From Okapia johnstoni (lineage: Eukaryota > Chordata > Mammalia > Artiodactyla > Giraffidae): a stretch of DNA of 64,000 nt. The position numbers were made by a program, and so were the translations under genes. The stretch is from NCBI GenBank assembly GCA_024291935.2, contig CM044316.1:3774501-3838500 (forward strand), written 5' to 3'. Below the pieces are notes generated by a model. The model saw nothing but the letters and a program-made list of their open reading frames with translations, was not told the origin of the DNA and did not search any database. Below, piece by piece: positions 30,751-42,721 of this stretch. The first letter of the stretch is position 1. Each line of letters opens with the position of its first letter.

Positions 30751-32852
30751 AAGATTCGAGCCCTATTCAATCCACAGCCTCCTGCCATTCCTCCTGGGGG
30801 TGTCCTGCTTTGGCTGACACTGAGCCTTTGGCAAACATCAAAGGGAACACCTACTTCTTGAGCCTGGAAAGTCCTGTAAACACTCAGGTGACATTTCTGT
30901 GGAGATGGCGTTGAGGCAATCAAGGCATTGTGGGGGCCTGGGAGGAGCGTGGCAGTGCGTCCTGTGCCGTCTGTCGGCCAGGAACCAGCACGCTGGCCCT
31001 CCATGCCTGCCCTTGCTCTCCCCGGCAGAGGCCACTCTGCAGGGAGCATGCATGCAAGCAAGCGTGACGTGCAGCTGCGTAGCCTTGTCAAAGTCACAGT
31101 GTCTTTTCTGTCATTCTAGTTCCAGGGGCTCTTCCGTGAGGACGACAGGCATCCGGAAAGTGCTAGCTCGCCACTTTGGGTGCTTACTGTCTCTGCCTTG
31201 TTTCCATCACTGGGAATCACATAGAGAGTTTTAGCTTTTTGGTCCTTGGTAAGACCTAGAAGACACTTGCGATGTTACAAAATGGAAGTTTTGGGGGTTT
31301 GGGGTTGTTTTTTCTTTTCTCTTTTTTTTTTTAATCTAAGAAGTTGTGGATGTTGTTAATCATTTAGCAGTTGAAATAAATGTAGAGAAAACCCAATTTT
31401 CCATGGTCTCTATTGATGCATTTTTCAATCGTACTGGTCGGGGAACATGTGGTGGATGTGGTGAGGCCTATATGGGGACAGACTGTAAAATTGCTGCCTC
31501 TCAGGCGTGTGCTCTGCCAGCCATGGCCTCTCTGACTGCCCTGCTGCAGCTGGGGGGCCTGGTAAGTCACGAGGAACGCCTAAAGGGTGCCAGAGAGCAG
31601 GTAGTGATCAGGGCTGAGCATAGTGGCTGGGTCCACCATATTTTTTGTGGAGAACGAGGGGCTAGTTGCTGGGTACAGAAATCTGCCTTTGAGAGTGTGT
31701 CAGGATATGGGAGCTTTACCTGTGCTACCCACAGTTCACCTTCCCACCTCACAGCCTTCTCAGGGTTGGGATTCCAGTTGCCAGAGTTAGACCAAGGCCC
31801 ACTTGGGCTTCGCCCTGACTTAGGAGCCGGCCTGTAGAATATCTTCAGAGCTCGTTGCTGTTCCCCTATGTGGCCCTGCCTGTGTCTGCTTGCTCCATCA
31901 GCAGCCCCTTGGCCCTTCTGGTGAGGAGGGAGGATCCAGAGCACACGGGTGGGCAAGCCTGGCACCTGCAGGACTGGTGGGGACCTCCACCTGAGCACAG
32001 CCTGATGGGCAGCAGCCTTGTTGTGCCCCGGGTAGCAGACAGCCCAGGAAGGTTGGGGGTCTTTGTTAGCAAGTTAGGGGTGGAGGAGACAAGACCCCTT
32101 AGGAAGCTGGTGTGGGTCCCCTGAACCCCTCCTCTCACTGTCCCAGAGGACACTCAGGAGTGACAGGGACCCACATAATCATGATAGGAGGTCTTGTCAG
32201 CCAAGAACCCACACGTTTGCTGTCATCTTCACCAGAGCCTTGGAGGTGGTGTCTGACCATGACTTTCGTGCTGCTGCCTGAGAAAACTGCTCAGAACCTA
32301 CAAGGACCACACCCACTCTCCTCCTCCCTCTTGGGAGACCGCCTTCCCAGCTCCTCTATCACTGCGCAGGGCTGGGGAAGGTTACTTAGACAACGGCACA
32401 CAGAACAAGGTTCTCCACCCAGGAGAACTCAGGAAGGTCTTTACCTCAGGCCTATTTCCCCTCTGCGATTTGGGAAGGCTTTCTTTCAGTTTGGAAGGTA
32501 AAATTTCCTCTGCTACCTTGTCATTTAGGGCTGATTGGGACCTGAACATACCATTACCAGCGGGGATGGCCTCTCCCCACCCTTCCTCCCCGCTCCCCCT
32601 CCCCTCTCCTGGGAAGCCTTCGGACCAGGACCTTGAGAAGGGCAGGCGGTGCTGCTGGAGAAGCTCTAGTCTGTGGACCTATGTAACATGCAGATGTAAT
32701 ACACACAAGCATACACGTCCAGGCAACATGAGTGTTTTCTTTGTAAAAGATTTTTTTAGATGCAAAACCCAGATAGATGCAGAACAAAGCACAGAGGTTT
32801 CCCCTTTTTCCCACTCCCATGTAAAAGTAACAAAATTTAAGACTCATCATGC
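30751..32852. other. Unique intergenic DNA downstream of SUGP2
   Basis: This is GC-rich, largely repeat-free sequence. Several open frames of 60-160 codons occur, but none reads like a known protein and none has splice signals in agreement. A T-run lies at 31322-31333. Confidence 0.6.
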
Positions 32853-33370
32853 ATGCTCCTTGGAAGAAAAGCTATGACCAACCTAGATAGCTTATTAAAT
32901 AACTTTGCCAACAAAGGTCCATCTAGTCAAGGCTGTGGTTTTTCCAGTAGTCATGTATGGATATGAGGGTTGGACTATAAAGAAAGCTGAGTGCCGAAGA
33001 ATTGATCCTTTTGAGCTGTGGCGTTGGAGAAGACTCGAGAATCCCTTGGACAACAAGGAGATCCAACCAGTCCATCCTAAAGGAAATCAGTCCTGAATAT
33101 TCATTGGAAGGACTGATGCTGAAGCTAAAACTCCAATACTTTGGCCACCTGATGTGAAGAACTGACTCATTTGAAAAGACCCTGATGCTGGGAAAGATTG
33201 AAGGCAGGAGGACAAGGGAACGACAGAGGATATGGCTCGATGGCATCACTGACTCAATGGACATGAGTTTGAGTAAACTCTGGGAGTTGGTGATGGACAG
33301 GGAGACCTGGCGTGCTGCAGTCCGTGGGGTTGCAAAGAGTCGGACACAACTGAGCGACTGAACTGAACTG
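32853..33370 (+). mobile_element. BovB LINE, 5'-truncated 3' end
   Basis: It shares its sequence with 19785-20422 and 61700-62234 ('ccaacaaaggtccatctagt', 'aagactcgagaatcccttgg') and ends in the ACTGA tail at about 33370. The reading frame is broken and a short piece near the start ('aaagcagagac') is missing. Confidence 0.92.
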
Positions 33371-33680
33371 CCTGCTACCTAGCGACTTGCTTCTTCATGG
33401 TCTAAACTGTCTTTCCACATAAGTATAATTTTCAAGTACTGTTTGTGACTAAGTAATGCCTAGCTAAAGTCAAAATGTACAGAATTGTGTTCCATGGGAA
33501 AATAATCTCCCACGACCCAAGGCACCCAGGCCTCAGATCCCTGTGTGTAGATGATTTTATATATGGGCATGTTTTAGACAGAACCCTTCTTAAAAATGCA
33601 AATGATACTTCACATTCTATTCTGCCTTCTGCGTTTTTTCACTTTCAAAAAAAACATTTAAGTATATATATGTCTTGGAC

Positions 33681-33905
33681 TGGCTTTCTCAGGTGGGTGC
33701 TAGTGGTTAAAGAACCACCTGCCAATGCAGGAGACATAAGAGACGCAGGTTCTATCCCTGGGTCAGGAAGATCCCCTGGAGGAGGGCATGGCAACCCACT
33801 CCAGTATTCTTGCCTGGAGAATCCCCATGGACAGAGGAGCCTGGCGGGCTAGTCCACAGGGTCGTAAAGAGTTGGATATGACTAAGCATGCACGCATGCA
33901 CACGG
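33681..33905 (+). mobile_element. Bov-tA SINE
   Basis: It runs from 'ctttctcaggtgggtgctag' to 'gttggatatgactaagcatg'. The family order is complete, ending in a short CA-rich tail. Confidence 0.9.
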
Positions 33906-35697
33906 ATAGCCTTGGACTATCCTTTATCTCACAAGTTCCCCACCCGTAGCCACGTGGGTTGTCCAGAAACTTTGGCCTGACATCACAGATTATCTTTGTG
34001 GATGAAGCTCTAGAAGTAGCATTTCTGGAGCCCTCCCTGCGGTCTCTCCACCTCACTGCCTCCCTCCACAGTGTTCCCATGTCACCCGACTTTAGGGGCA
34101 ACCCTGGGGGTGCCCTTGTTTCCCCAGCTGTGTCTGCCTTGCCAGAGCATAGAAGGGCTGTGGATCCTGGAAGTGCTCCACTGCAAACCGGAGCCTGTGA
34201 CCCTGACCCCTCTGGACCATGTTCTTGCACTATACTCAGGACCCAGGCCCAGCTGCCACACCTCTTGGCTTCTCCCGGATTCCTTTAACCCCATCACCCC
34301 CTCCACCCTATTTTGGCCTGTGTGGAGTCAGCACAGTTGTAGCTGATGGTTCCCAGAGTGGCCATCGCCCGGAGTAGGGGGACCCTGCCTCTCCAGGCCT
34401 CGACTTCCCCACCTCTACACCTGCCCAAGTGTCATCATGAGGGCTGAGGATGCACCAGCTGGGAGTGAGGGAGAGGGGAAAGGGAGCCTGCCACAGCAGG
34501 CAGTGGGACTCTATACCTCGATTCCTCCGGTGAAATGGGATAGCTGATTTGCAGGGTATTCCAGGCCCACTTCTGGAGAGGGTTTAGAGGGACTAGTATC
34601 ATTACTGACCCTTCCTTACCCCATTCTGTTGGGCCTCAGTTTCCCCACCTGTGAAGAAGGCATTGACCGTGAGGATCCCACCCCCCTTCAGAGTGCCCTC
34701 CCCACCCATCTCCATGGGCAGAGCCACACCCCCAAAACTGCCCCCCTTCCTAGGCTGAGGCCTAGGGTCCAGCTCCTAGGAGAGGAGTAAATTGTCAAAC
34801 CCCCATGTGTTTGGGGCATGGGTTCTATTGGAAGGAACAACCAGGGGTGACATTTTTTAGCTGAGGCTGGAGCCCAACTCCTGCTCAGCTGCAAGATTCT
34901 GCCAGCTGTCCTGTACCTTTTGTACAGATGGGGAAACTGAGGCCCAGGAAGGGGAAGAGCCCAGGCCCAGGCTGCACAGGGAGCACTTCAAAGTCTCCAT
35001 GCCTGCTCAAGCCTCAGTTTCCCCATCTGGGGAGGGCTGGCACTGTGCTACAGCAGGCAGCAACCTTTTGAGCCAGTCCTTGAGACTTACAGCTGAGCCC
35101 TGGAGTCAAGTATTGTCTTCTGCTCCTGGATGTCAAGTGTGAGGGAGACTCCTAAACTACCCCGCTGGCTATCAGTTGGGGGTGACTCTCCACCCTGCCC
35201 TGAGGCCCCACTCTGCCTGCAGGATCTCTATTCAACCTTCAAGGCCCACTTCCTATGTCTCCTCCTCCAGGCAGCCCTCCCTGCTCTGCCGAACAGAGGC
35301 TCGACTGCCCCTCTGGCTTCCCCAGGTCCATCCCTCAAATCCTTGGCTTGGGACGTTCAAGTCCCACTCTGTCTCACCCAGGTTGAGAGCTCCTTCACCC
35401 AGGCCTTCTTGTCTTAAACCCCCAGCATTGAATGAGTGCTTCATGAAAGGACAATGAGCACAGTGTATGAAGGGGACCCACTTTGGGGTGGGACATGCAG
35501 ACCCAAGTCAAGTCCTAAACTGGGGCCATGACAGTGGGTGACCTTGAGCAAGCTCCATGACCTCTAGGACTCCATCTCCTTCATCCATAACATTGGATGA
35601 TGAAGTATAAGTTCAGGGAGTCCGAAACGTACGACTAATTGAAAAGCCACTTTTCTCCAGTATTTTACAGTGCCATTTTAATTATTTACTTTTAATT
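33906..35697. other. Unique, GC-rich intergenic DNA
   Basis: No convincing gene found. Short MIR-like pieces occur near 34620-34660 and 34920-34980 ('gatggggaaactgaggccca'). Open frames are short and isolated. Confidence 0.6.
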
Positions 35698-35810
35698 GTT
35701 GGCCATACCACACAGCTTGCAGGATCTTTGTTCCCCAACCAGGGATCTAACCTTGGCCCCCGGGCAATGAAAGCGCTGAGTCCTAACCATTGGCCCACCA
35801 GGGAATTCCC
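35698..35810 (-). mobile_element. CHR-type SINE, antisense
   Basis: It runs from 'gttggccataccacacagc' through 'ccccaaccagggatc' to '..ttggcccaccagggaattccc'. This is the CHR family in reverse. Confidence 0.87.
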
Positions 35811-36274
35811 ATTCATTATCATTTTAAAACACTGTATTGGACTCTAGGGAAATAGAGATACAAGCTCAAAATACATACACGCATCATCACAGACAAATTC
35901 TGGAAAACTCCACATCTACCTATCAACAGGGTTTCCTTGGGAAGTGGGCTGAACTGTGGGTGGAGTTTCCTCTATCTCTTTGTGGTTTGAAATTTTTGCT
36001 TATATGATTTTAGAGTGACAAAAATTTATGGTCTAGGAAAACGTGGATGATAAAATAAGCCTTGGCTTTGCTTTGAGAATCAAAGGAGATCACAGGTGTC
36101 GACTTCAGAGCCTGTAGCCCAGAATATGTGCTGTAACCAATCTCCTTCCAATGGTCTCCCTGGACTGTAGTTTTTGCATCCAGCAGGAGCTGGCCCGTTT
36201 CCCAGTGGAGAAGCTGAGGTCTGGAGTCTGACTCTAGACTCACACTAAACACCAGGATTTTCAGTTGGTCTCAC
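35811..36274. other. Intergenic DNA, old repeat debris
   Basis: The phrase 'caacagggtttccttgggaa..gtttgaaatttttgcttatat' has the flavour of an old SINE/LINE remnant. No gene seen. Confidence 0.4.
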
Positions 36275-36772
36275 TGTTGCCAAAATCTTGGCTCCTTGTC
36301 CACCAATGCCAAACAGAAATACGGAGACAGAGTTTGGAGGAAATAGAAAAGAGTAGCTTTATGTTTTTGCCAGGCAAAAGGGAAACACAGCAGGCTAATA
36401 CCTCAAGAACTGTGCCTTCTTTCTTGGGAAGAGGGAGAGGTTTTATATCCTCTTGAAGGGCTTGCTTTATTTTTTTTCTTTTGCAAAGTTTCAAAATGAA
36501 TACAGCTAGCATTAGGCAGCACAGCTGGGTCCGGTGTCCCTGAAGTTATCAGCCCCTGACCTTTGTGAAATGCAGAATGCTACAAGGGAGAGTAGGGGGA
36601 GAAGAATGCCAGGCACAGTTTATAATCTATATGGAGTCAGAGAGTAATTAGCTTTGTAAAGGACCAGTCCAGCTACAAGTGTTTGTTAGTAGTAACAGTT
36701 AAGAATAACCAAGATTGTTTAACTCTTGCAGGCCTGTTTTGCTGTTCACTCATTTCTGTTTTTGCTGCAACA
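36275..36772 (-). mobile_element. Probable solo LTR of an endogenous retrovirus, antisense
   Basis: Read on the - strand, the 498-bp segment starts TGTTGC and ends GCAACA, the TG..CA inverted ends of LTRs. It carries a TATA-like GATATAAAACC (about 36444-36454) and, 90 bp further, an ATAAAG-type signal (about 36357-36362). I did not find a matching target-site duplication, so the right end may be misplaced or internal sequence may follow. No retroviral reading frame is seen. Confidence 0.5.
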
Positions 36773-37129
36773 AATTCCCCCATTAGTTTATTCCCTCCAG
36801 ATCAATGTAGGAAGGAAAACAGGCATTGTTTCTTGTCGGGCTAAAGGCAAAACTTCAGTTTTGCTCCATTTGACAAACATCAGTTGCCTAGTCCAGGGGC
36901 CCCATCTATCTCCTTCAGCTGCTTTCTTCAGAACCCCAGGAGGGGGACCTCATGAGCTGAGCTTGCTTGATTTTTCTCCAGAGATTCCTTTATTCGGGTC
37001 TGTGGGAGCACCATCTCCCAGTTTCTGGAGTTCCTGGTCCAAGTGTGAGATTTGAGGCTTCGGCTTCAAGATCTCAGTGTCTACTTCTTGATAACTTGCT
37101 TTTGCCCAGAGGCAGCTCAGAGCAAAGCA

Positions 37130-37260
37130 GAACTTGAGGGTTTGAATCCTCAGTCCTAATATGTCCTCCCTGTGCTGTTTGACCTAGGGTGAGTGATTCA
37201 CCTCTCTGAGCCTTATTGTCCTCATTTATAAAACAGGAGAACAGTAGTATTTAGTCCCTG
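37130..37260 (+). repeat. MIR element
   Basis: It reads 'ggtttgaatcctcag..ctgtttgacctagggtgagtg..cacctctctgagcc..tcatttataaaacagg', the standard MIR order. Confidence 0.7.
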
Positions 37261-37699
37261 GCTTCTGAGAATCAGCACCAGCATGCTTCAAAGCTCACAA
37301 ATATTCGCTGTACTGTTTCCATTGTTCTGTGAGGCTGGAAGCCTGTCACTGAAGGTCCTTGTTGGCCTTCTCCTCCTAAAAATAAAGTCCCAAGTTCCTG
37401 ATGTGAAGCAACAGCCATAATGGGTGATCTTGGAAAATTCACTTCACCCCCTGGGAACCTCAGTTTCCTCATTTGTAGATAAGGATATTAACGCTGTCCT
37501 GGAGTGTCATCCAAGAAGTGTGAATGACCAAGAGATTTGGAGGAAAGCAATGCACGCAGCCAATAAATCCCTGAGAAGAGGTGGCCTCACTGACCACAAG
37601 CCCAGACAGGTGTGAGAACTGCTAACGCCCGGTGGCTGCCTGCATTGGCAGGAACAGCACTTCCCTCCTTGCTGGCTTCCATGAGGATCACCCCAATTT

Positions 37700-38460
37700 T
37701 TTGCTTCTTATTGATGTAAAATTCACATAACATAAAACTCACCATTTTATTCATTTATTTTGAAATTTTAAAGTTTTTGGCCGTGCCGCGTGGCACGTGG
37801 GATCTTAGTTTCCTGACCAGGGATCGAACCTGCAGCCCTTGGCTTGGGACCATGGAGTCTCTTCACCACTGGACCACAAAGGAAGCCTGAACAATTCAGT
37901 GACATTTAATACATTCATGACATTGTGTGAGGACCATCCCTATCTAATTCTAGAACATTCACCCCAAAAGGAAACCCCATGCCCATTGTCAGTCACTCCT
38001 CAGTCCCCCGACCCAACTCCTAGTAATCTCTACTCTCTACTCTGCTTTCTGTCTCTGGATCTGCATGTTCTGGACATTTCATAGAAATCAATCACATATT
38101 ATGCCGCCTTTTGTTTCCAGTTTCTTTCACTCAGCATGATGTTTTCAGGGTTTGATCATACTGTAGAGTGTTTCAGTGTTTCATCCCTTTTTATGGCTGA
38201 GTAATATTTCACTGTGTGGCTGGATCATATTTTGTTCATCCATTCGTTTGTCAATGGACGTTGGGATTGTGTCCTCCTTTTGGTGATTGTGAATAGTGCT
38301 GCTCAGAATACTCGCTTATAGGTTTTGAACACCTGTTTTCAATTCTTCAGGGTCTATACTTAAGTGTGGAATTATGGGATCCTATAGAAACTCTACATTT
38401 AATCTTTTGAGGAGCTGCCAAGTGTTTTCCATGGGGTGGCTCCATAGTCCAGCCTTTTTT
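37700..38460 (-). mobile_element. Old L1 LINE 3' end, antisense, with an inserted CHR SINE
   Basis: It shows 'aaattcacataacataaaac', 'gttctggacatttcatagaa', 'atggctgagtaatatttcac' and 'gtgaatagtgctgct', typical antisense L1 sequence. A CHR SINE in antisense interrupts it at about 37775-37888. Confidence 0.85.
37775..37888 (-). mobile_element. CHR-type SINE nested in L1
   Basis: It runs 'ttttggccgtgccgcgtggc..gaccagggatcgaacc..ccactggaccacaaaggaagcc'. L1 sequence continues on both sides. Confidence 0.85.
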
Positions 38461-39185
38461 CCAGCTGATCTGGGCCAGTGTCTTTAAAAGCCAAGATCTT
38501 CCCCCTCATCTGGCAAACACACTGAGGTGAACCTAGGGCATGACTCTTGATGTCCACAGATGCGAGGTGGGATCCAGAGAACAGAGAAACCAGAGGGAAG
38601 GCAGGGAGACGTTAAGGGGTCTTTGGATGTGAAATCTGATGTAGCTTTTCATGAAGAAGTTAGACCCTGGGGAGACAAAATCCAAAGCGTGATGTGATTT
38701 TTTTGTAGGAAACTAAAGGATAAAATTGCAAAGCATGATATGATTTTTGTAGAAAGCATAATATATAAAATGTAAGCAGATCCCCCACATGCAAAGAGAG
38801 AAGGGTCTGCTCCAAACTGCCTGAGTCATGGGGAGGGAGGTGGGGGTAGGGCAGAAGCTCTTCCCATCCCTTCCCCAGCCATGTGCCTGGGCACAGCGAG
38901 AGTGCATGCCTATGCAGTTTGAAAAGAAAACCCATTGAAGAACCTCCAAAGGAAGTAAAAATGACGAAGCGTGCGCTGGCGTCAATTGTCGGTCTTTGTT
39001 TCAGAGGCAGCTGCAATCTTAGGAGAAAAAAGAACCAGATGTAAATCTAGACAGTTTCTTCCCATGTCAAGTAGGTGATTAAACATTGCTTCCTCCAGGA
39101 CTGCCGTTTGTAAGCTGCCATGAAAGTCCCTCCAGCATCTCCCTGACACCATCTTGGTAGCTAGCCCCTGTCCATCTCTGTTGGT

Positions 39186-39392
39186 CCACTCACTCATTCA
39201 TTCATTCACCCATATAATCATGCATTCATTTACTCATTCATTCATTCATTCACTCATATTCACTCATTCACTAATTCATTCATTTATTCACTCACATATT
39301 CATTCATTTACTCACATATTCATTCATTCATTCATTCACTCATTCATTCAGTTGCTCATTCATTTCCTTACTCATTCACTCACTACACATCT
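39186..39392. repeat. TTCA/CATT tetranucleotide tract (about 200 bp)
   Basis: Imperfect repeats of CATT/TCAC/CATA run almost without break. One frame stays open and would code a His-Ser-Phe-Ile repeat. This is a by-product of a 4-bp repeat read in three-base steps, not a gene. Confidence 0.93.
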
Positions 39393-39486
39393 GAGAAACA
39401 CCTAACTGCTCCTTCCTGGTGAAACTTTCCATCCAAGATCTAAAACCACAATGAAATTACAGCCTGCAGTCAGTGATTTGAAGGAA

Positions 39487-39778
39487 GCTTCCCTGATAGC
39501 TCAGCTGATAAAGAATCGATTCCTGGGTCAGAAGATCCGCTGGAGAAGAGATAGGCTACCCACCCCAATATTCTTGGGCTTCCTTTGTGGCTCACCTGGT
39601 AAAGAATCCACCTGCTATGTGGGAGACCTGGGTTCAATCCCTGGGTTGGGAAGATCCCCTGGAGAAGGGAAAGGCTACCCACTCCAGTATTCTGGCCTGG
39701 AGAATTCCATGGATTGTATAGTCCATGGACTCGCAAAGAGTCAGACACGACTGAGCAACTTTCACTTTCACTTTCCTA
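39487..39778 (+). mobile_element. BOV-A2 SINE (dimeric Bov-tA type)
   Basis: Two head-to-tail copies of the left module occur ('cttccctgatagctcagctg' and 'cttcctttgtggctcacctg'), followed by one right module that ends in 'caactttcactttcactttc'. Confidence 0.92.
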
Positions 39779-40029
39779 AGGTACAGAGAAAGGGCTATAC
39801 TGGAACCCGGTCTGGGAAGGATGAATAAGAGCAAGCCAGGCAGAAAAAATGGCACGTAAAGAGGCCCTGAAGTATAAATGTGGAAGAGGAGGGAGATGAA
39901 GAGAAGGGGGAAGGTTGAGTGTGAGAGGTGTCTAGGGTGAGGAATAAGTATAGATTTTGTCGTAAGACAGTGGGGAGTCGTGGGAGGCCTCAGAGCACAG
40001 CAGGGGCATAGCCCTATTTATGTTTTTTA

Positions 40030-40400
40030 TAATTGTTGTAAAAGTTACACAACATAAAAGTTACCACTTTAAAATGTTTAATTCCATAGCATTTAGCATA
40101 TTCACAATGTTGTACAACCACCACCTCTATGTATTGGGTTGGCCAAAAAGTTCACTCAGGTTGTTCATAAGTTGTTACTGAAAAACCCAAATGAACCCTT
40201 TGGCCAACCCAGTAGTTCCAGAACACTTTAACCATCCCCAAAGGAAACTCCATCCACATTAGCAGTTGCTCCCCTTTCCTTGTTCCCCAGCCCCTGGCAA
40301 CCACCACTCTGCTTTCTGTGTCTGTGGATTTGCCTGTTCTGGACTTTTCATATAAATGGGATCATACAACACGTGGCCTTTTATGTCTGACTTCACCAAT
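40030..40400 (-). mobile_element. Old L1 LINE 3' end, antisense
   Basis: It shows 'aaaagttacacaacataaaag', 'gttgtacaaccaccacctct' and 'gttccagaacactttaacc', matching the L1 at 44095-44695. A MITE sits inside at 40134-40212. Confidence 0.85.
40132..40214. mobile_element. Mariner-type MITE with TA target duplication; miR-2284/2285-like hairpin
   Basis: The 79-bp element has inverted ends (TTGGGTTGGCCAAAAAGTTC at the left; its near complement at the right, ending GGCCAACCCAG). A TA dinucleotide lies on each side (40132-40133 and 40213-40214). The surrounding L1 continues across the site. A transcript would fold into a hairpin. The arms resemble the ruminant miR-2284/2285 microRNAs as I remember them; expression at this locus is unknown. 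Confidence 0.85.
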
Positions 40401-40796
40401 GTATACTTTTAAAAGAGCAGCTTAGAAGGGCAGGAATAGAAATGGGCACTATGCTACTCCATCCACACCCCCAGTCTCTCTCCCTGCTCAACCTCAGGAC
40501 ACTGTGTGATTGCGTGTGGTTGCCAGGGGGTCCTCTGGGCTCCTGGAGCACCCTTTGCCTGCATGCCGACCAGAGGGCCACAAGTGCCTTGAGTTGACAC
40601 CCCCCAGGGCAGCCCTAACCAATGGCGTAAAACGTTTCCAGATCTCCCAGCAGGACAGAACCAACACCACCCTCCAAGGACTCTGCAGGATGCGCGCCTT
40701 GACTTTTCTCTCATCCCTCCACCTGCTCACATCTTCCCTTCCCTGTCCTTCTGTGATTTTCTTTAAAAATCACTTGAGGGAAAAAAACTCACTCAA

Positions 40797-40945
40797 GGGA
40801 CTTCCCTGGTGGTCCATTGGCTAAGACTCCATGGTCCCTATGCAGGGGGCCTGGGTTTGATCCCTGGTCAGGGAACTAGATCCCACATGCTGCAACTAAG
40901 ACTAGGTGCAGTCAAATAAATACATAAATAAATATTAAAAAAAAA
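40797..40945 (+). mobile_element. CHR-type SINE
   Basis: It runs 'gggacttccctggtggtcca..' to '..aataaatacataaataaat' with an A-rich tail. Confidence 0.88.
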
Positions 40946-41539
40946 TCACTTGCCCACAAATGCTTGTTTCAGGCTCTGCTCCAAGAGCCAGTCACAGGTG
41001 CGAGAGGCCAGGGCAGAGGGTGTCAGTCCTCCAGGCCAATGTGCCACACCATTCCTGCCCCATAGTGGGCCAAGAGACACAGAGCAAAAGACCCCATGTG
41101 CTGAACAGCTAGCTGTTTGGCAAAACAATCACCAGGAAGGATTTTTCAAGCAGTTCCAGTAGTGCGTCAATGCTGCTGTCTCTCTGGGGCTGTCAGAACA
41201 GCCTCCATCTTAAGCTGTTTCCTGAAAGCAGACAAAGTGGTGGGCTCCACCCCAGCCCTGAGCCCAAGGGAAGTCACTTCTGGGGGTTTCAGAGCCAAGC
41301 CTGTCCTTTCTGGGAGTGACTCATCTCTCCCACTGCCCACCCTGGAACCTCGGACTCCAGAACCCAACCTGAGGTGTCCACTCCCTCCATCCTTCTGACC
41401 TTCAGTGTTCTTGGAGGATGGGAGCAATGGGAAGGAATGGTTGGGCTCACCTGCATCGCTTGGAAAACCTTTCTGTGTCTGTATCAGGAGGAGCCCAGGG
41501 TGAGCTGGAGGTGTGCTAGATAACACTAGAGATTTTATA
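40946..41539. other. Unique intergenic DNA
   Basis: No repeat or gene recognised. An open frame on the - strand (41167-41610) and one on + show no protein likeness. Confidence 0.5.
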
Positions 41540-41693
41540 ACACCAGGCACTTGGGACTTCCTGGCGGCGGTCCAGTGGTTAACACTCCATGCTTCCACTG
41601 CAGAGGGCACAGGTTCAATCCCTGATTAGGGAACTAAGATTCCGAAAGCCACCTGGTGCAGCCAAAAACATACAAACAAAAAAACACCAGGCA
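41540..41693 (+). mobile_element. CHR-type SINE with 10-bp target duplication
   Basis: The element (41550-41683) is flanked by ACACCAGGCA at 41540-41549 and 41684-41693. Confidence 0.9.
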
Positions 41694-42084
41694 TGGCACA
41701 GCTCGGGGCACTTGCAGGGCACTCATCCCTCATGCCCCTTTCAACTTAGACAAGCATAACTTGTTTTACAGAGGAAGAAATCAAGGCCCGGAGAAATTAA
41801 CAACGCTTAATTAAGGGCTAGATCCACGCCAGCTCTGTCAGCTGCATGAAGGCTAAAGGGAGCTAATTGGTTAATGGGACTGAAAACGATAGCTTCAGGC
41901 TCAACTGAACCAAGATGCTTAACCTACTTCACTATGACAGCCTCTCTTTCCATCTCTCGACTCTGCTGTCCTTGTGTCAGCTTCATTTCCAGGCAGGCAA
42001 GATCATGGCCAGCAGCTCTGAGCTGAGAGTTATACACTTAAGCAACGTTCAAGTTTCTGTTTTCTGATAGCTATAGTAGAAGCA
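41694..42084. other. Intergenic DNA
   Basis: A weak MIR-like antisense core lies near 41750-41830 ('tacagaggaagaaatcaaggc'). Nothing else recognised. Confidence 0.45.
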
Positions 42085-42312
42085 GGGCTTCCCAGATGGT
42101 GCTAGTGGTAAAGAACCTTTCTGCCAGTGCAGGACACATAAGAGGTGCGGGTTAAATCCCTGGGTTGAGAAGATTCCCTGCAGGAGGGCCTGGCAACCCC
42201 CTCCAGTATTCTTTCCTGGAGAATCCCATGGACAGAGGAACCTGGAGGACTATAGTTCAGGGGTTCGCAAAGAGTCGGACACGACTAAAGCGGCTGAGTA
42301 TGCATGCACAGT
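42085..42312 (+). mobile_element. Bov-tA SINE
   Basis: It runs from 'gggcttcccagatggtgcta' to 'gagtcggacacgactaaagc', complete in order. Confidence 0.9.
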
Positions 42313-42721
42313 AGAAGCACCAGGACTGCATTTTACTGACCCAGACTGGGACATATGCCTCTCTCTCCAAACCAGTTACAGTGGTTAAAGGGCCCCAGTA
42401 CACTGATTGGGAGGGCCTGGGAGACTTCACTGAGAGGGGAGAGGATCAGCCCTATACACACCAAGATGCTGTTCCCAGAAGGAGCAGAAACAAAGGCTGC
42501 AGGTGGGCAGAGCCAGGATCAAAACCCAAGCCTTCACCCAGAGCTCTACTGATCTACTGATCTCAGCTGCTTTTGACCAAGCACATCCACCCCTTCAGAT
42601 GCGTCCCACTTCAAAACTGCCAAAAATCAGACCTGGGGAGGAGGCCTGGAGCCCCTCACTACTGAATCCTAATCTCTGCTCTCTTCCCTTTTCTTTTTTT
42701 AAAAAGCCCTTTATTGGTTTT

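Noticed and set aside
30899..32501. Open frames of 89-163 codons right of SUGP2
   Set aside because: No shared splice logic, no protein likeness, and overlapping frames on both strands; typical of GC-rich non-coding DNA.
39186..39392. Possible CRISPR-like array
   Set aside because: The repeat unit is 4 bp with no spacers, and the genome is mammalian.
39154..39405. Open frame coding a His/Ser/Phe/Ile repeat
   Set aside because: It is the translation of a 4-bp repeat, which must give a short amino-acid repeat.
40765..40952. AAAAATCACTTG on both sides of the CHR SINE at 40797 as a target duplication
   Set aside because: About 21 bases separate the left copy from the start of the element, so it may be chance or a more complex event; not claimed.
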